DNA of 35,125 nt, taken from Fidelibacterota bacterium (lineage in GTDB: Bacteria > Fidelibacterota > Marinisomatia > SCGC-AAA003-L08 > D37C17). Position 1 is the stretch's first letter; the number at the start of each line of letters is the position of its first letter. Under the pieces are notes generated by a model. It did not search any database. It saw nothing but the letters and a program-made list of their open reading frames with translations, and was not told the origin of the DNA. The stretch spans positions 1 to 35,125 of the forward strand of contig PANV01000040.1 of the NCBI GenBank assembly GCA_002707765.1, read 5' to 3'. The position numbers and the translations under genes are program-made. This document shows, one piece after another, positions 17,985-24,509 of the stretch.

Positions 17985-19006
17985 AAAAAAATAACTTACA
18001 TATAATTTTTTGGTTAAATACCTGTCTTATTTTAATTTTTATAATGATTTTAATTGGAGGGGCCACTCGTTTAACCCAATCTGGTTTATCAATGGTAGAT
18101 TGGAAGCCAGTTATGGGTATAATTCCACCAATAAGTGAAAATCAATGGATAGAATCATTCGAAGAATATAAAAAATTTCCTGAATATCAAAAAGTAAATA
18201 AATTTAGGCAAATGGATTTATCAGGATATAAAAAAATATTTTTTTGGGAATATTTACATAGGATTTTTGGAAGAATCATTGGCTTAGTATTCATTATTCC
18301 TTTTGCTTTATTTTTATATAGAAAGAAATTACCTGATAGGCTTATAAAACCAATATTATTTGCAATCTTTTTAGTGATTTTTCAGGGTATTTTGGGTTGG
18401 TTTATGGTCAAAAGTGGGTTAGTTAACAACCCTCATGTTAGTCATTACCGTTTATCAGCGCATTTGATTTCTGCATTTTTCTTATTTGGTTATACTTTCT
18501 GGATAAAACTTACCATCACTTCTGAAAAAGTAGATAAAATCAAAAATCATTTTCTTTCTAGGCATATTAATCTATTATTTATTTTATATTTAATTCAGGT
18601 TCTTTTTGGTGCATTTATTGCTGGAACAAAAGCTGGATTACTATGGAATACGTTTCCTCTAATGGAAGGTAAATTAATACCAGATGGTTTAATGGCGATT
18701 CAACCATTTTATATGAATTTTTTAGAAAATATGAAAACTTTTCAATTTTCACATAGATTTTTAGCATTAATTATAATGGTATATGCTGGTTGGTATTTTA
18801 TGAAAACACAAGGGGAATTTTATAATAAGTTTACTGGTATGCTCTTTATGGCTTTTATTATTCAGTTTTATCTAGGTATAATAACTTTGTTATTGAAAGT
18901 ACCTGTTGTTTTAGGTGTTGTTCATCAAGGTATGGCAGCATTAATTGTTTTGATTTTAGTTCAAATAAAATTTTCAATTACCCACGCTGAGACCATTAAT
19001 AGATAA
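17981..19006 (+). CDS. ctaA: Heme A synthase (COX15/CtaA)
   Basis: A 341-residue membrane protein with eight likely helices. G-G-A-T-R-L-T-Q-S-G-L-S-M-V-D-W-K-P near residue 27 and the conserved histidines in W-E-Y-L-H-R-I-F-G-R, H-Y-R-L-S-A-H-L, F-S-H-R-F-L-A and V-V-H-Q-G-M-A are those of COX15-type enzymes. It oxidises heme O to heme A. It overlaps ctaB by ATGA. The last 33 bases overlap the convergent cytochrome c gene on the other strand. Confidence 0.95.
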   Translation: MKKNNLHIIFWLNTCLILIFIMILIGGATRLTQSGLSMVDWKPVMGIIPPISENQWIESFEEYKKFPEYQKVNKFRQMDLSGYKKIFFWEYLHRIFGRIIGLVFIIPFALFLYRKKLPDRLIKPILFAIFLVIFQGILGWFMVKSGLVNNPHVSHYRLSAHLISAFFLFGYTFWIKLTITSEKVDKIKNHFLSRHINLLFILYLIQVLFGAFIAGTKAGLLWNTFPLMEGKLIPDGLMAIQPFYMNFLENMKTFQFSHRFLALIIMVYAGWYFMKTQGEFYNKFTGMLFMAFIIQFYLGIITLLLKVPVVLGVVHQGMAALIVLILVQIKFSITHAETINR

Positions 19007-19357
19007 AATATATTCAATAGCATCTAATAAATCTTCATCTGAACAATCAATACATCCACCTTTGTAAGGCATTGGTCCTTTTTCACCCATATAACCATTG
19101 TAAACGTTGGAGTAAATTTCAATTTTATTCTTTTTAGATATTACCCTTGACCATGAAAGACTATCATTAAGCATAATGGAACCTCCACTACCATAAAGAT
19201 GGCACGTGATACATGCCTTATTGAAGACTTTTCTTCCGTTTTTTAAATCAGCGGAGTAGCTATTAACAAATGAAAAGTTTTCTTTTGTATCATCTTGATT
19301 ATTTTTACTGCAACTCAACACTAAAATGAATATTAAAAAAAATAGCTTTTTTATCAT
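18974..19357 (-). CDS. Monoheme cytochrome c lipoprotein (c5-like)
   Basis: A 127-residue secreted protein. The lipobox L-V-L-S-C puts a lipidated Cys at residue 16. Heme motif C-I-T-C-H is at 49-53, a likely distal Met is at 96 (G-P-M-P-Y-K-G-G), and a second C-I-D-C pair at 102-105, followed by S-D-E-D-L-L-D-A, matches the disulfide of cytochrome c5. It could carry electrons between the reductase and oxidase or serve the oxygenase-like gene it overlaps by 4 bases (ATGA). It is convergent with ctaA and overlaps its end by 33 bases. Confidence 0.85.
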   Translation of the reverse strand: MIKKLFFLIFILVLSCSKNNQDDTKENFSFVNSYSADLKNGRKVFNKACITCHLYGSGGSIMLNDSLSWSRVISKKNKIEIYSNVYNGYMGEKGPMPYKGGCIDCSDEDLLDAIEYILSINGLSVGN

Positions 19358-20190
19358 TTAAGTCCAATTTCTTGTAATCTTTTAAACAAATATTCATCAG
19401 CAGTATATTTTTTTGATAAAACAACATCTCCTCTAGGATGAAAAAATAATGGAATAGAAAACCTGGAAACATTTTTTTTAATTTCTGGATTTATTACACG
19501 ATGGATAGTCGATGGAAAATAGCCATTTGAACATTCTTTTAACATATCTCCAGTATTAATTACAATTTGTCCTTTTTTAGATTTAATGTCAACCCAATTT
19601 TTATTTTTATCCATAACTTGTAGTCCAGGTTGTGAACCTGATATTAATAAAGTAATTAGATTTATATCTGTGTGTGCAGCTGCTCTTATTTCATCTGGGT
19701 GGTCTGAATCTCTTAGAGGCGGATAATGAATAACTCTCATAAGATTTTGATCACTACTTTTTGACATTTTATGAAGAGGTTCACTGTAATGTTTTCTTAT
19801 TTCATTAGGCGAAAAAGTATCTAATGCTTTAAGAAGAATATTACCAAATTTTGTTATTCCTTCAAAGAGCACTAAACTCTTTTTACTTATGAAGTCAGGA
19901 TATCTACCCCACAAAGGATAAATATGGTAAAATTCTTTTAAGTCTTTTTTCTCACTATCATTTGCATTTTCAGATTTAAATGGGAAATACCCATCTTGTT
20001 TATCATAATCAAATAAGTAGTCATACTTTTTATCAGATTTAAAGAAAATAGACCAATCATCGTAAACTTTATTAATTAAGTTTTGGTCAATTGGATGGTC
20101 ATTAATGACTGCAAAGCCAGTATTATGTAATGAGTGAACAAATTTTTCTCTAAAATGCTTGTCATTATAATTTATTGTAAGTGTATCCAT
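19354..20190 (-). CDS. 2-oxoglutarate/Fe(II)-dependent oxygenase-like protein (isopenicillin N synthase family)
   Basis: A 278-residue protein of the isopenicillin N synthase-like superfamily. The iron triad is His173-x-Asp175 (A-A-H-T-D-I-N-L-I-T-L-L) and His230 (S-T-I-H-R-V-I-N-P), and Arg243-x-Ser245 (R-F-S-I-P-L-F-F-H-P) is the usual 2-oxoglutarate carboxylate site. The N-terminal region, with a G-F-A-V-I-N-D-H-P stretch, is the DIOX_N-type lid. Substrate unknown; relatives hydroxylate or cyclise diverse small molecules. The next gene on this strand is a cytochrome c lipoprotein, an odd partner for a cytoplasmic enzyme. Confidence 0.85.
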   Translation of the reverse strand: MDTLTINYNDKHFREKFVHSLHNTGFAVINDHPIDQNLINKVYDDWSIFFKSDKKYDYLFDYDKQDGYFPFKSENANDSEKKDLKEFYHIYPLWGRYPDFISKKSLVLFEGITKFGNILLKALDTFSPNEIRKHYSEPLHKMSKSSDQNLMRVIHYPPLRDSDHPDEIRAAAHTDINLITLLISGSQPGLQVMDKNKNWVDIKSKKGQIVINTGDMLKECSNGYFPSTIHRVINPEIKKNVSRFSIPLFFHPRGDVVLSKKYTADEYLFKRLQEIGLK

Positions 20191-20278
20191 AATCTATCTA
20201 AATTTAAATATTAATTTCATTTATAATAAAGAATATTCTTTGCTAAATCGAACAATTGCCATACTAATTTGTACTCTA

Positions 20279-20306
20279 TTGACTATCGCATACTTTGTGG
20301 TAGTAT
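20279..20306 (+). promoter_or_regulatory. Likely promoter for the 20321-21792 gene group
   Basis: TTGACT at 20279-20284 and TAGTAT at 20301-20306, spaced by 16 bases, make the best sigma-70-like pair in this divergent 130-base gap. The predicted start of transcription would be only about 8 bases ahead of the ATG at 20321, which has no ribosome binding site, so the message may be nearly leaderless. The minus-strand oxygenase gene must be read from the same gap, but no clear promoter was seen for it. Confidence 0.4.
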
Positions 20307-20320
20307 TTGTATATTTTTAA

Positions 20321-20674
20321 ATGAGAAAAAAAACTCATTCACATCCATGTATTTTTTTAAAAATTATTAAAAAAAATAATTCTGAAGTTACAGTTGAATA
20401 TATTGATAATGAGTTTGACGAATTTTTTGAAAGAAAAGTTAAACAACGTAAAATTAAATTACCTGAAGATTTTGATAATTTATATGATGATTTTAACCAA
20501 ATTATTAATAAATTAAATAAGCAGGAATTGATTAAAACTAACAATTATCTCAAAACGCAAAATAAGGTTTTAAGATATCATAAAAAAAACAATAATTTAG
20601 ATTCAATTAGAGTTGTTGAAGAAAGTATAAAGCTAGTTGAATCATTTCGAGCAAAACTAAATAATGAATTTTGA
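20321..20674 (+). CDS. Uncharacterised 117-residue protein
   Basis: I do not recognise a family. The protein is soluble-looking, very lysine- and asparagine-rich, and starts with basic M-R-K-K-T-H-S-H-P. Residues 1-60 look beta-rich with alternating charge, and residues 60-117 look like two amphipathic helices that could form a coiled coil. There is no signal peptide or membrane segment. Its last 11 bases overlap a 48-residue membrane protein gene, which itself overlaps two more genes ending in a HEAT-repeat protein, so it belongs to a four-gene coupled set just ahead of the Rieske gene. Function is unknown. Confidence 0.65.
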   Translation: MRKKTHSHPCIFLKIIKKNNSEVTVEYIDNEFDEFFERKVKQRKIKLPEDFDNLYDDFNQIINKLNKQELIKTNNYLKTQNKVLRYHKKNNNLDSIRVVEESIKLVESFRAKLNNEF

Positions 20675-20810
20675 ATGGTTGACACTAATTTGGCTTATGG
20701 AAAACTTAAATTGGATAATATTATTTTTATCCATAAGTATTGTAATATTATTTTTGTTTCCTGTTTTGCTGGGATATGATCTATATGATAAGGAAACTAA
20801 AGATAAGTGA
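20664..20810 (+). CDS. Small membrane protein, 48 residues
   Basis: An ATG at 20664, inside the end of the preceding gene, opens a 48-codon frame. Residues 16-38 form a strongly hydrophobic helix (I-I-L-F-L-S-I-S-I-V-I-L-F), followed by a charged tail Y-D-L-Y-D-K-E-T-K-D-K. Its last 4 bases, GTGA, contain the start of the next small gene. No family recognised. The chain of overlaps and the clean single transmembrane segment support it being real; it may be an accessory subunit of the nearby quinol:cytochrome c reductase. Confidence 0.6.
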   Translation: MNFEWLTLIWLMENLNWIILFLSISIVILFLFPVLLGYDLYDKETKDK

Positions 20811-20950
20811 AGTCAAATTTAATTTTACTATTATCTTTATTAGGGTTTACATTTCTTTTTTTTGTCAAAGAAATAATAGATCTTAAAAAGGAAGTAAGAA
20901 AGTTAAATAAAATAGTTAGCCATTTACTTAAAAAAAAGAGTAATAAATGA
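20807..20950 (+). CDS. Small membrane protein with basic tail, 47 residues
   Basis: The GTG at 20807 overlaps the stop of the preceding small gene (GTGA), and its own TGA at 20948-20950 overlaps the ATG of the HEAT-repeat gene (ATGA). The 47-residue product has one transmembrane helix at about 4-20 (L-I-L-L-L-S-L-L-G-F-T-F-L-F-F-V) and a lysine-rich amphipathic tail (D-L-K-K-E-V-R-K-L-N-K-I-V). No family recognised. Perfect overlap at both ends argues strongly for translation. Confidence 0.6.
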   Translation: MKSNLILLLSLLGFTFLFFVKEIIDLKKEVRKLNKIVSHLLKKKSNK

Positions 20951-21792
20951 GTGAAAATTTAAAAGATAATAATATAAATGAGAATCCAAGTAGAGTCTAT
21001 GCCCTATTTTATTCTTTTTTTCTTATTCCATTTATGATAGCCATTTTTGGAGCTTTATTCTTCTTTATGTTCCAATTTTTGACATATGAAAAAAGTACTC
21101 CAATTGACTTGTTAGAAAATATACAATCTGGTTCTTCAACCAAAAGATGGCAATCAGCATTTGAATTATCTAACATGCTTGATAAGTCTGAGGTTATTAA
21201 TAAAGAACTTTTTAATAACAAGATGATTTTTCTTTATGAAAAATCAAAATATGATGATTCAAGAGTCAGAACTTATTTAGCTCTGGCAATGGGAAAGACT
21301 AAAGATTATTCTTTTGGTCCCTATTTGTTAGAAGGATTGAATGAAGATGAAGATTTAACTAATCGAATAGCTGCAATTCAGTCATTAGGAATGTTGCAAT
21401 ATAAAGAAAGCTGTTCAACTCTAGAATTGATAATTAAGAATTCGATTCATGATTCTGAAAAACTTGCTGCAATCATATCATTAGGAGTTATTGGTGATTC
21501 GAAATACAAGCAAATATTAATTGATATGCTAGATTACGAAGAACCTAATATAAGGTGGGATTCAGCAATTGCTCTTGCAAAAATGAACGATGATTCAGGA
21601 ATTAGTATTATTATTAATCTCTTAGATAGGGATTATTACAGTTTATTTCCATCCAAGGCCAATGGGACTGGAGTAAATGTAGATGAAGTAGATAATTCTA
21701 TCTACATCGCTATTGCAGTAACTCAAAAATTAGTAGATGATAGATTCAAAGAAAAGTTGACTTTTTTATCAAAAAATGATAAAAGTATATAA
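20947..21792 (+). CDS. Membrane-anchored HEAT-repeat protein
   Basis: A 281-residue protein. Residues 18-45 form a hydrophobic helix (F-L-I-P-F-M-I-A-I-F-G-A-L-F-F-F-M). The rest is built of HEAT/PBS-lyase-type helical repeats from about 60 to 230, visible as R-V-R-T-Y-L-A-L-A-M-G, R-I-A-A-I-Q-S-L-G, K-L-A-A-I-I-S-L-G-V-I-G-D and I-R-W-D-S-A-I-A-L-A-K-M. Such repeats act as protein-binding scaffolds. It starts in an ATGA overlap with a small membrane protein and lies 106 bases ahead of the Rieske gene, so a role in assembling or stabilising the reductase is plausible but unproven. Confidence 0.82.
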   Translation: MSENLKDNNINENPSRVYALFYSFFLIPFMIAIFGALFFFMFQFLTYEKSTPIDLLENIQSGSSTKRWQSAFELSNMLDKSEVINKELFNNKMIFLYEKSKYDDSRVRTYLALAMGKTKDYSFGPYLLEGLNEDEDLTNRIAAIQSLGMLQYKESCSTLELIIKNSIHDSEKLAAIISLGVIGDSKYKQILIDMLDYEEPNIRWDSAIALAKMNDDSGISIIINLLDRDYYSLFPSKANGTGVNVDEVDNSIYIAIAVTQKLVDDRFKEKLTFLSKNDKSI

Positions 21793-21821
21793 ATTAGAGA
21801 ATTTGCATTGAAAACACTTAC

Positions 21822-21840
21822 TAATTATTATAAATAATTA
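21822..21840 (+). repeat. Perfect 8-base inverted repeat between the HEAT and Rieske genes
   Basis: TAATTATT at 21822-21829 and AATAATTA at 21833-21840 are perfect reverse complements around a 3-base loop. No T-run follows, so it is not a standard terminator. It may be an operator or a chance A/T palindrome. The 106-base gap it lies in probably also holds the promoter for the reductase genes, though no box pair stands out. Confidence 0.3.
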
Positions 21841-21898
21841 TTAAATTTCAATAGTTGATTTTTTGTTAAAATTTAATTTACGGTAAAAAAATAAATAA

Positions 21899-22573
21899 AT
21901 GAAACTTACAAAAGAAGAGAAACAATCTCTGATTCAAGCAAAAAGTGAAACAGACTGGTACTCTATTTGCGATGAAATCAAATCAAAGAGAAATGGTATT
22001 TATCCAAATTATTTAGCTAGAGAAATTTTAGAAATATTCAATAATAAATTTCCTGTTGATAAATATAAAGACTTATCTTTTGGTCAAATAATTAATAGGA
22101 AGTCCTTTCTAAATTGGTTAACACTTGGATGGTTAGCATTTGCTGGAGCGACAGGAGGTTTTTTTACTGTGATAATAAGATTTCTGTTTCCAAATGTTTT
22201 ATTTGAGCCGCCCCAAAGCTTTAAAATAGGTTTTCCAAATGACTTTGAAGCTGGTAAAGTTGACCTAAGATTTAAAAAATCTCATAATGTTTGGATTGTA
22301 AGGGATGATGAAAAAATTATTGCCTTGTCAACTGTCTGTACTCATTTAGGGTGTACTCCTAACTGGTTGGAAGCAGATAGGAAGTTTAAATGTCCATGCC
22401 ATGGTAGTGGATTTCGTTCATCAGGCATGCATTTTGAAGGTCCGGCTCCAAGGCCACTAGAAAGATATAGAATTGTTTTATCTAATGATGGTCAAATTTT
22501 AGTTGATAAAACAAAGAAATTTAATTATGAAAAAGGTGAATGGAATAGATCAGAATCATTTTTGAAAGTTTAG
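21899..22573 (+). CDS. Rieske [2Fe-2S] protein of quinol:cytochrome c reductase
   Basis: A 224-residue Rieske protein. The cluster is bound by Cys147 and His149 (C-T-H-L-G-C) and Cys165 and His168 (C-P-C-H-G-S); Cys152 and Cys167 form the usual disulfide. A membrane anchor lies at about 71-97. An extended N-terminal 60 residues on the cytoplasmic side look helical. The motif before the anchor is N-R-K-S-F-L rather than the twin-arginine R-R-x-F-L, so Tat export would use an arginine-lysine pair. It takes electrons from quinol at the Qo site. Cytochrome b6, subunit IV and octaheme c genes follow. Confidence 0.95.
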   Translation: MKLTKEEKQSLIQAKSETDWYSICDEIKSKRNGIYPNYLAREILEIFNNKFPVDKYKDLSFGQIINRKSFLNWLTLGWLAFAGATGGFFTVIIRFLFPNVLFEPPQSFKIGFPNDFEAGKVDLRFKKSHNVWIVRDDEKIIALSTVCTHLGCTPNWLEADRKFKCPCHGSGFRSSGMHFEGPAPRPLERYRIVLSNDGQILVDKTKKFNYEKGEWNRSESFLKV

Positions 22574-22591
22574 TGAATTCAAAGGAAAAAT

Positions 22592-23386
22592 ATGCCAGAA
22601 GATAAGAAAAAAGAATCATTATTAGAAAAAGTAGGGAATTCTCCTGTTTGGAAATCTATTTTTAGATCAGGAGTTCCAAGAACTAGAAGGCAAAGAATGT
22701 ATGCTGTTTTAGGAAATGTTTTTTTACATTTACATCCAGCGCGTTTACCCAGACATGCAGTAAAGGTTGGCTACACATGGTGTATGGGTGGATTATCCTT
22801 CTTTTTATTTGTAGTTCTTACAATTACGGGAATTTTATTAATGTTTTATTATAGGCCTACTGTAGAATATGCATTTACTGATATCATAGATTTAGGTGAA
22901 CAAGTTCCATTAGGTATAATGAGGGAAATTCATAGATGGGGTGCGCATTGTATGGTTCTGACAACATGGCTCCATATGCTCAGAGTTTTTATGACTGGAT
23001 CTTATAAACCTCCAAGGGAATTTAATTGGGCTGTTGGTGTAATTTTAATGACTCTTACTCTTTTATTAAGTTTTACAGGTTATCTTCTCCCATGGGATCA
23101 ATTAGCAATTTGGGCTGTTACTGTTGGAACTAATATGGCTAGAGCAACACCTTTTTTAGGTTCTGAAGGCCCAGGTGCTTCTTTACTTGCTATTGGAGAT
23201 ATTAATTTAATTCATTCAGCTTCTGATGTAAGGTTTGCATTATTAGCTGGAAGGTTTGTAGGCGAAGCAACTTTATTAAGATTTTATGTTCTTCACTGTA
23301 TTGCTGTTCCGTTTATAGCGATGATTTTCATGGCAGTTCATTTTTGGAGAATTAGAAAAGATGGGGGAATCTCAGGGCCTTTATAA
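22592..23386 (+). CDS. Cytochrome b6-type subunit (N-terminal half of cytochrome b)
   Basis: A 264-residue, four-helix cytochrome b. Heme ligands are His114 and His128 in helix B (H-R-W-G-A-H ... L-H-M-L-R-V-F-M-T-G, 14 apart) and His235 and His250 in helix D (15 apart), as in b6f-type proteins. Cys64 in Y-T-W-C-M-G-G aligns with the b6/QcrB cysteine that binds an extra heme c covalently. The end I-R-K-D-G-G-I-S-G-P is the usual b6 terminus. The split from subunit IV marks a b6f or firmicute-like architecture rather than a mitochondrial one. AAGGAAA precedes the ATG. Confidence 0.95.
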   Translation: MPEDKKKESLLEKVGNSPVWKSIFRSGVPRTRRQRMYAVLGNVFLHLHPARLPRHAVKVGYTWCMGGLSFFLFVVLTITGILLMFYYRPTVEYAFTDIIDLGEQVPLGIMREIHRWGAHCMVLTTWLHMLRVFMTGSYKPPREFNWAVGVILMTLTLLLSFTGYLLPWDQLAIWAVTVGTNMARATPFLGSEGPGASLLAIGDINLIHSASDVRFALLAGRFVGEATLLRFYVLHCIAVPFIAMIFMAVHFWRIRKDGGISGPL

Positions 23387-23389
23387 AAT

Positions 23390-24508
23390 ATGATTGAAAC
23401 GTTAAAAAATACAATAGATTATTTATCTACTCCAACAATATCATTCACTGTAATTACAGCTATATTCCCGTTTGTATTTCCACCCACTGATTGGTTTGAT
23501 AGAATAAATAGAAAGTTAAAAATCGATAAGCTTTGGACTAACACAGGTGGTTTTATTCAGTTTATTCTTATTACAGGTTTTTTTGTTTTGGGTTATCAAG
23601 ATCCAAATTTTAAAATCATATTAATGAAGGGTGATAATTTTCCAATAGTACTAATGGTTTATAGTATGGCATTTTTTACTTGGTATGCTATGAAAAAATC
23701 TTACATTAATGATGCTAGGCTTGATGAAGGGAAAAAACCAATGGAATATCATGATCCTGAGGATAAGGTTTTAGTTTGGCCCGATTTGGTATATATTGAA
23801 TTTATTTGTTTAATTCTATTTATGGTTTTTTTAATTGTTTGGTCTATTTTAGTACCAGCTCCATTGGAGGAACCTGCAAACCCTGCTGCAACTCCCAATC
23901 CATCTAAAGCTCCATGGTATTTCTTGGGATTACAAGAGATGCTTGTTTATTTCGATCCCTGGTTGGCTGGGGTAATCTTTCCAACGCTAATCATTGTTGG
24001 TATGTGTGCCATTCCTTACATTGATATTAATAAAAAAGGAGATGGTTATTATTCTTTTAAAGAACGTAGAGTAGGATATTTTATATTTATGTATGGATGG
24101 GTGGTCTTGTGGGTCTATTTGATTATTATTGGTACATTTTTCAGAGGACCTAATTGGAATTTCTTTGGTCCATTTGAATATTGGGATCCTCATAAGCTTG
24201 AAGTATTGAATAATGTTAATTTATCTGAATATTTCTGGGTTATTGGTCTTGGTCAGCCACTCCCTTCTAATATCTTATTAAGAGAATCTATCGGATTTTT
24301 AGTTACTGGTATTTATTTATTTGTTTTACCTGTTCTCCTTGCAAAGACAGTTTTAAAAAAAATGTATGAGGCCTATGGTCCTACCAGATATACTTTTTTA
24401 ATGATTTTAGGTTTAACCATGTTAGCCCTTCCTATAAAAATGTATCTTCGTTGGTTTTTTAATCTCAAGTATATAATTGGAATCCCTGAGTGGTTTTTTA
24501 ATATTTAG
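23390..24508 (+). CDS. Cytochrome b C-terminal subunit (subunit IV-like, extended)
   Basis: A 372-residue membrane protein, much longer than the 160 residues of b6f subunit IV. The Qo region P-N-P-S-K-A-P-W-Y-F-L-G-L-Q-E lies near residue 170, with A-P-W-Y where high-potential enzymes have P-E-W-Y. Seven or so hydrophobic segments are visible: two ahead of the Qo loop, several after. A long periplasmic-looking loop, F-F-R-G-P-N-W-N-F-F-G-P, follows. It completes the quinol oxidation site with the b6 subunit 3 bases upstream. The Qo variant suggests menaquinol, an inference. The octaheme gene starts 1 base after its stop. Confidence 0.92.
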   Translation: MIETLKNTIDYLSTPTISFTVITAIFPFVFPPTDWFDRINRKLKIDKLWTNTGGFIQFILITGFFVLGYQDPNFKIILMKGDNFPIVLMVYSMAFFTWYAMKKSYINDARLDEGKKPMEYHDPEDKVLVWPDLVYIEFICLILFMVFLIVWSILVPAPLEEPANPAATPNPSKAPWYFLGLQEMLVYFDPWLAGVIFPTLIIVGMCAIPYIDINKKGDGYYSFKERRVGYFIFMYGWVVLWVYLIIIGTFFRGPNWNFFGPFEYWDPHKLEVLNNVNLSEYFWVIGLGQPLPSNILLRESIGFLVTGIYLFVLPVLLAKTVLKKMYEAYGPTRYTFLMILGLTMLALPIKMYLRWFFNLKYIIGIPEWFFNI

Positions 24509-24509
24509 T

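Noticed and set aside
24477-24509. TTG start 33 bases upstream for the octaheme gene
   Set aside because: Would overlap subunit IV coding sequence and add residues with no homology sense; ATG 24510 directly follows the stop.
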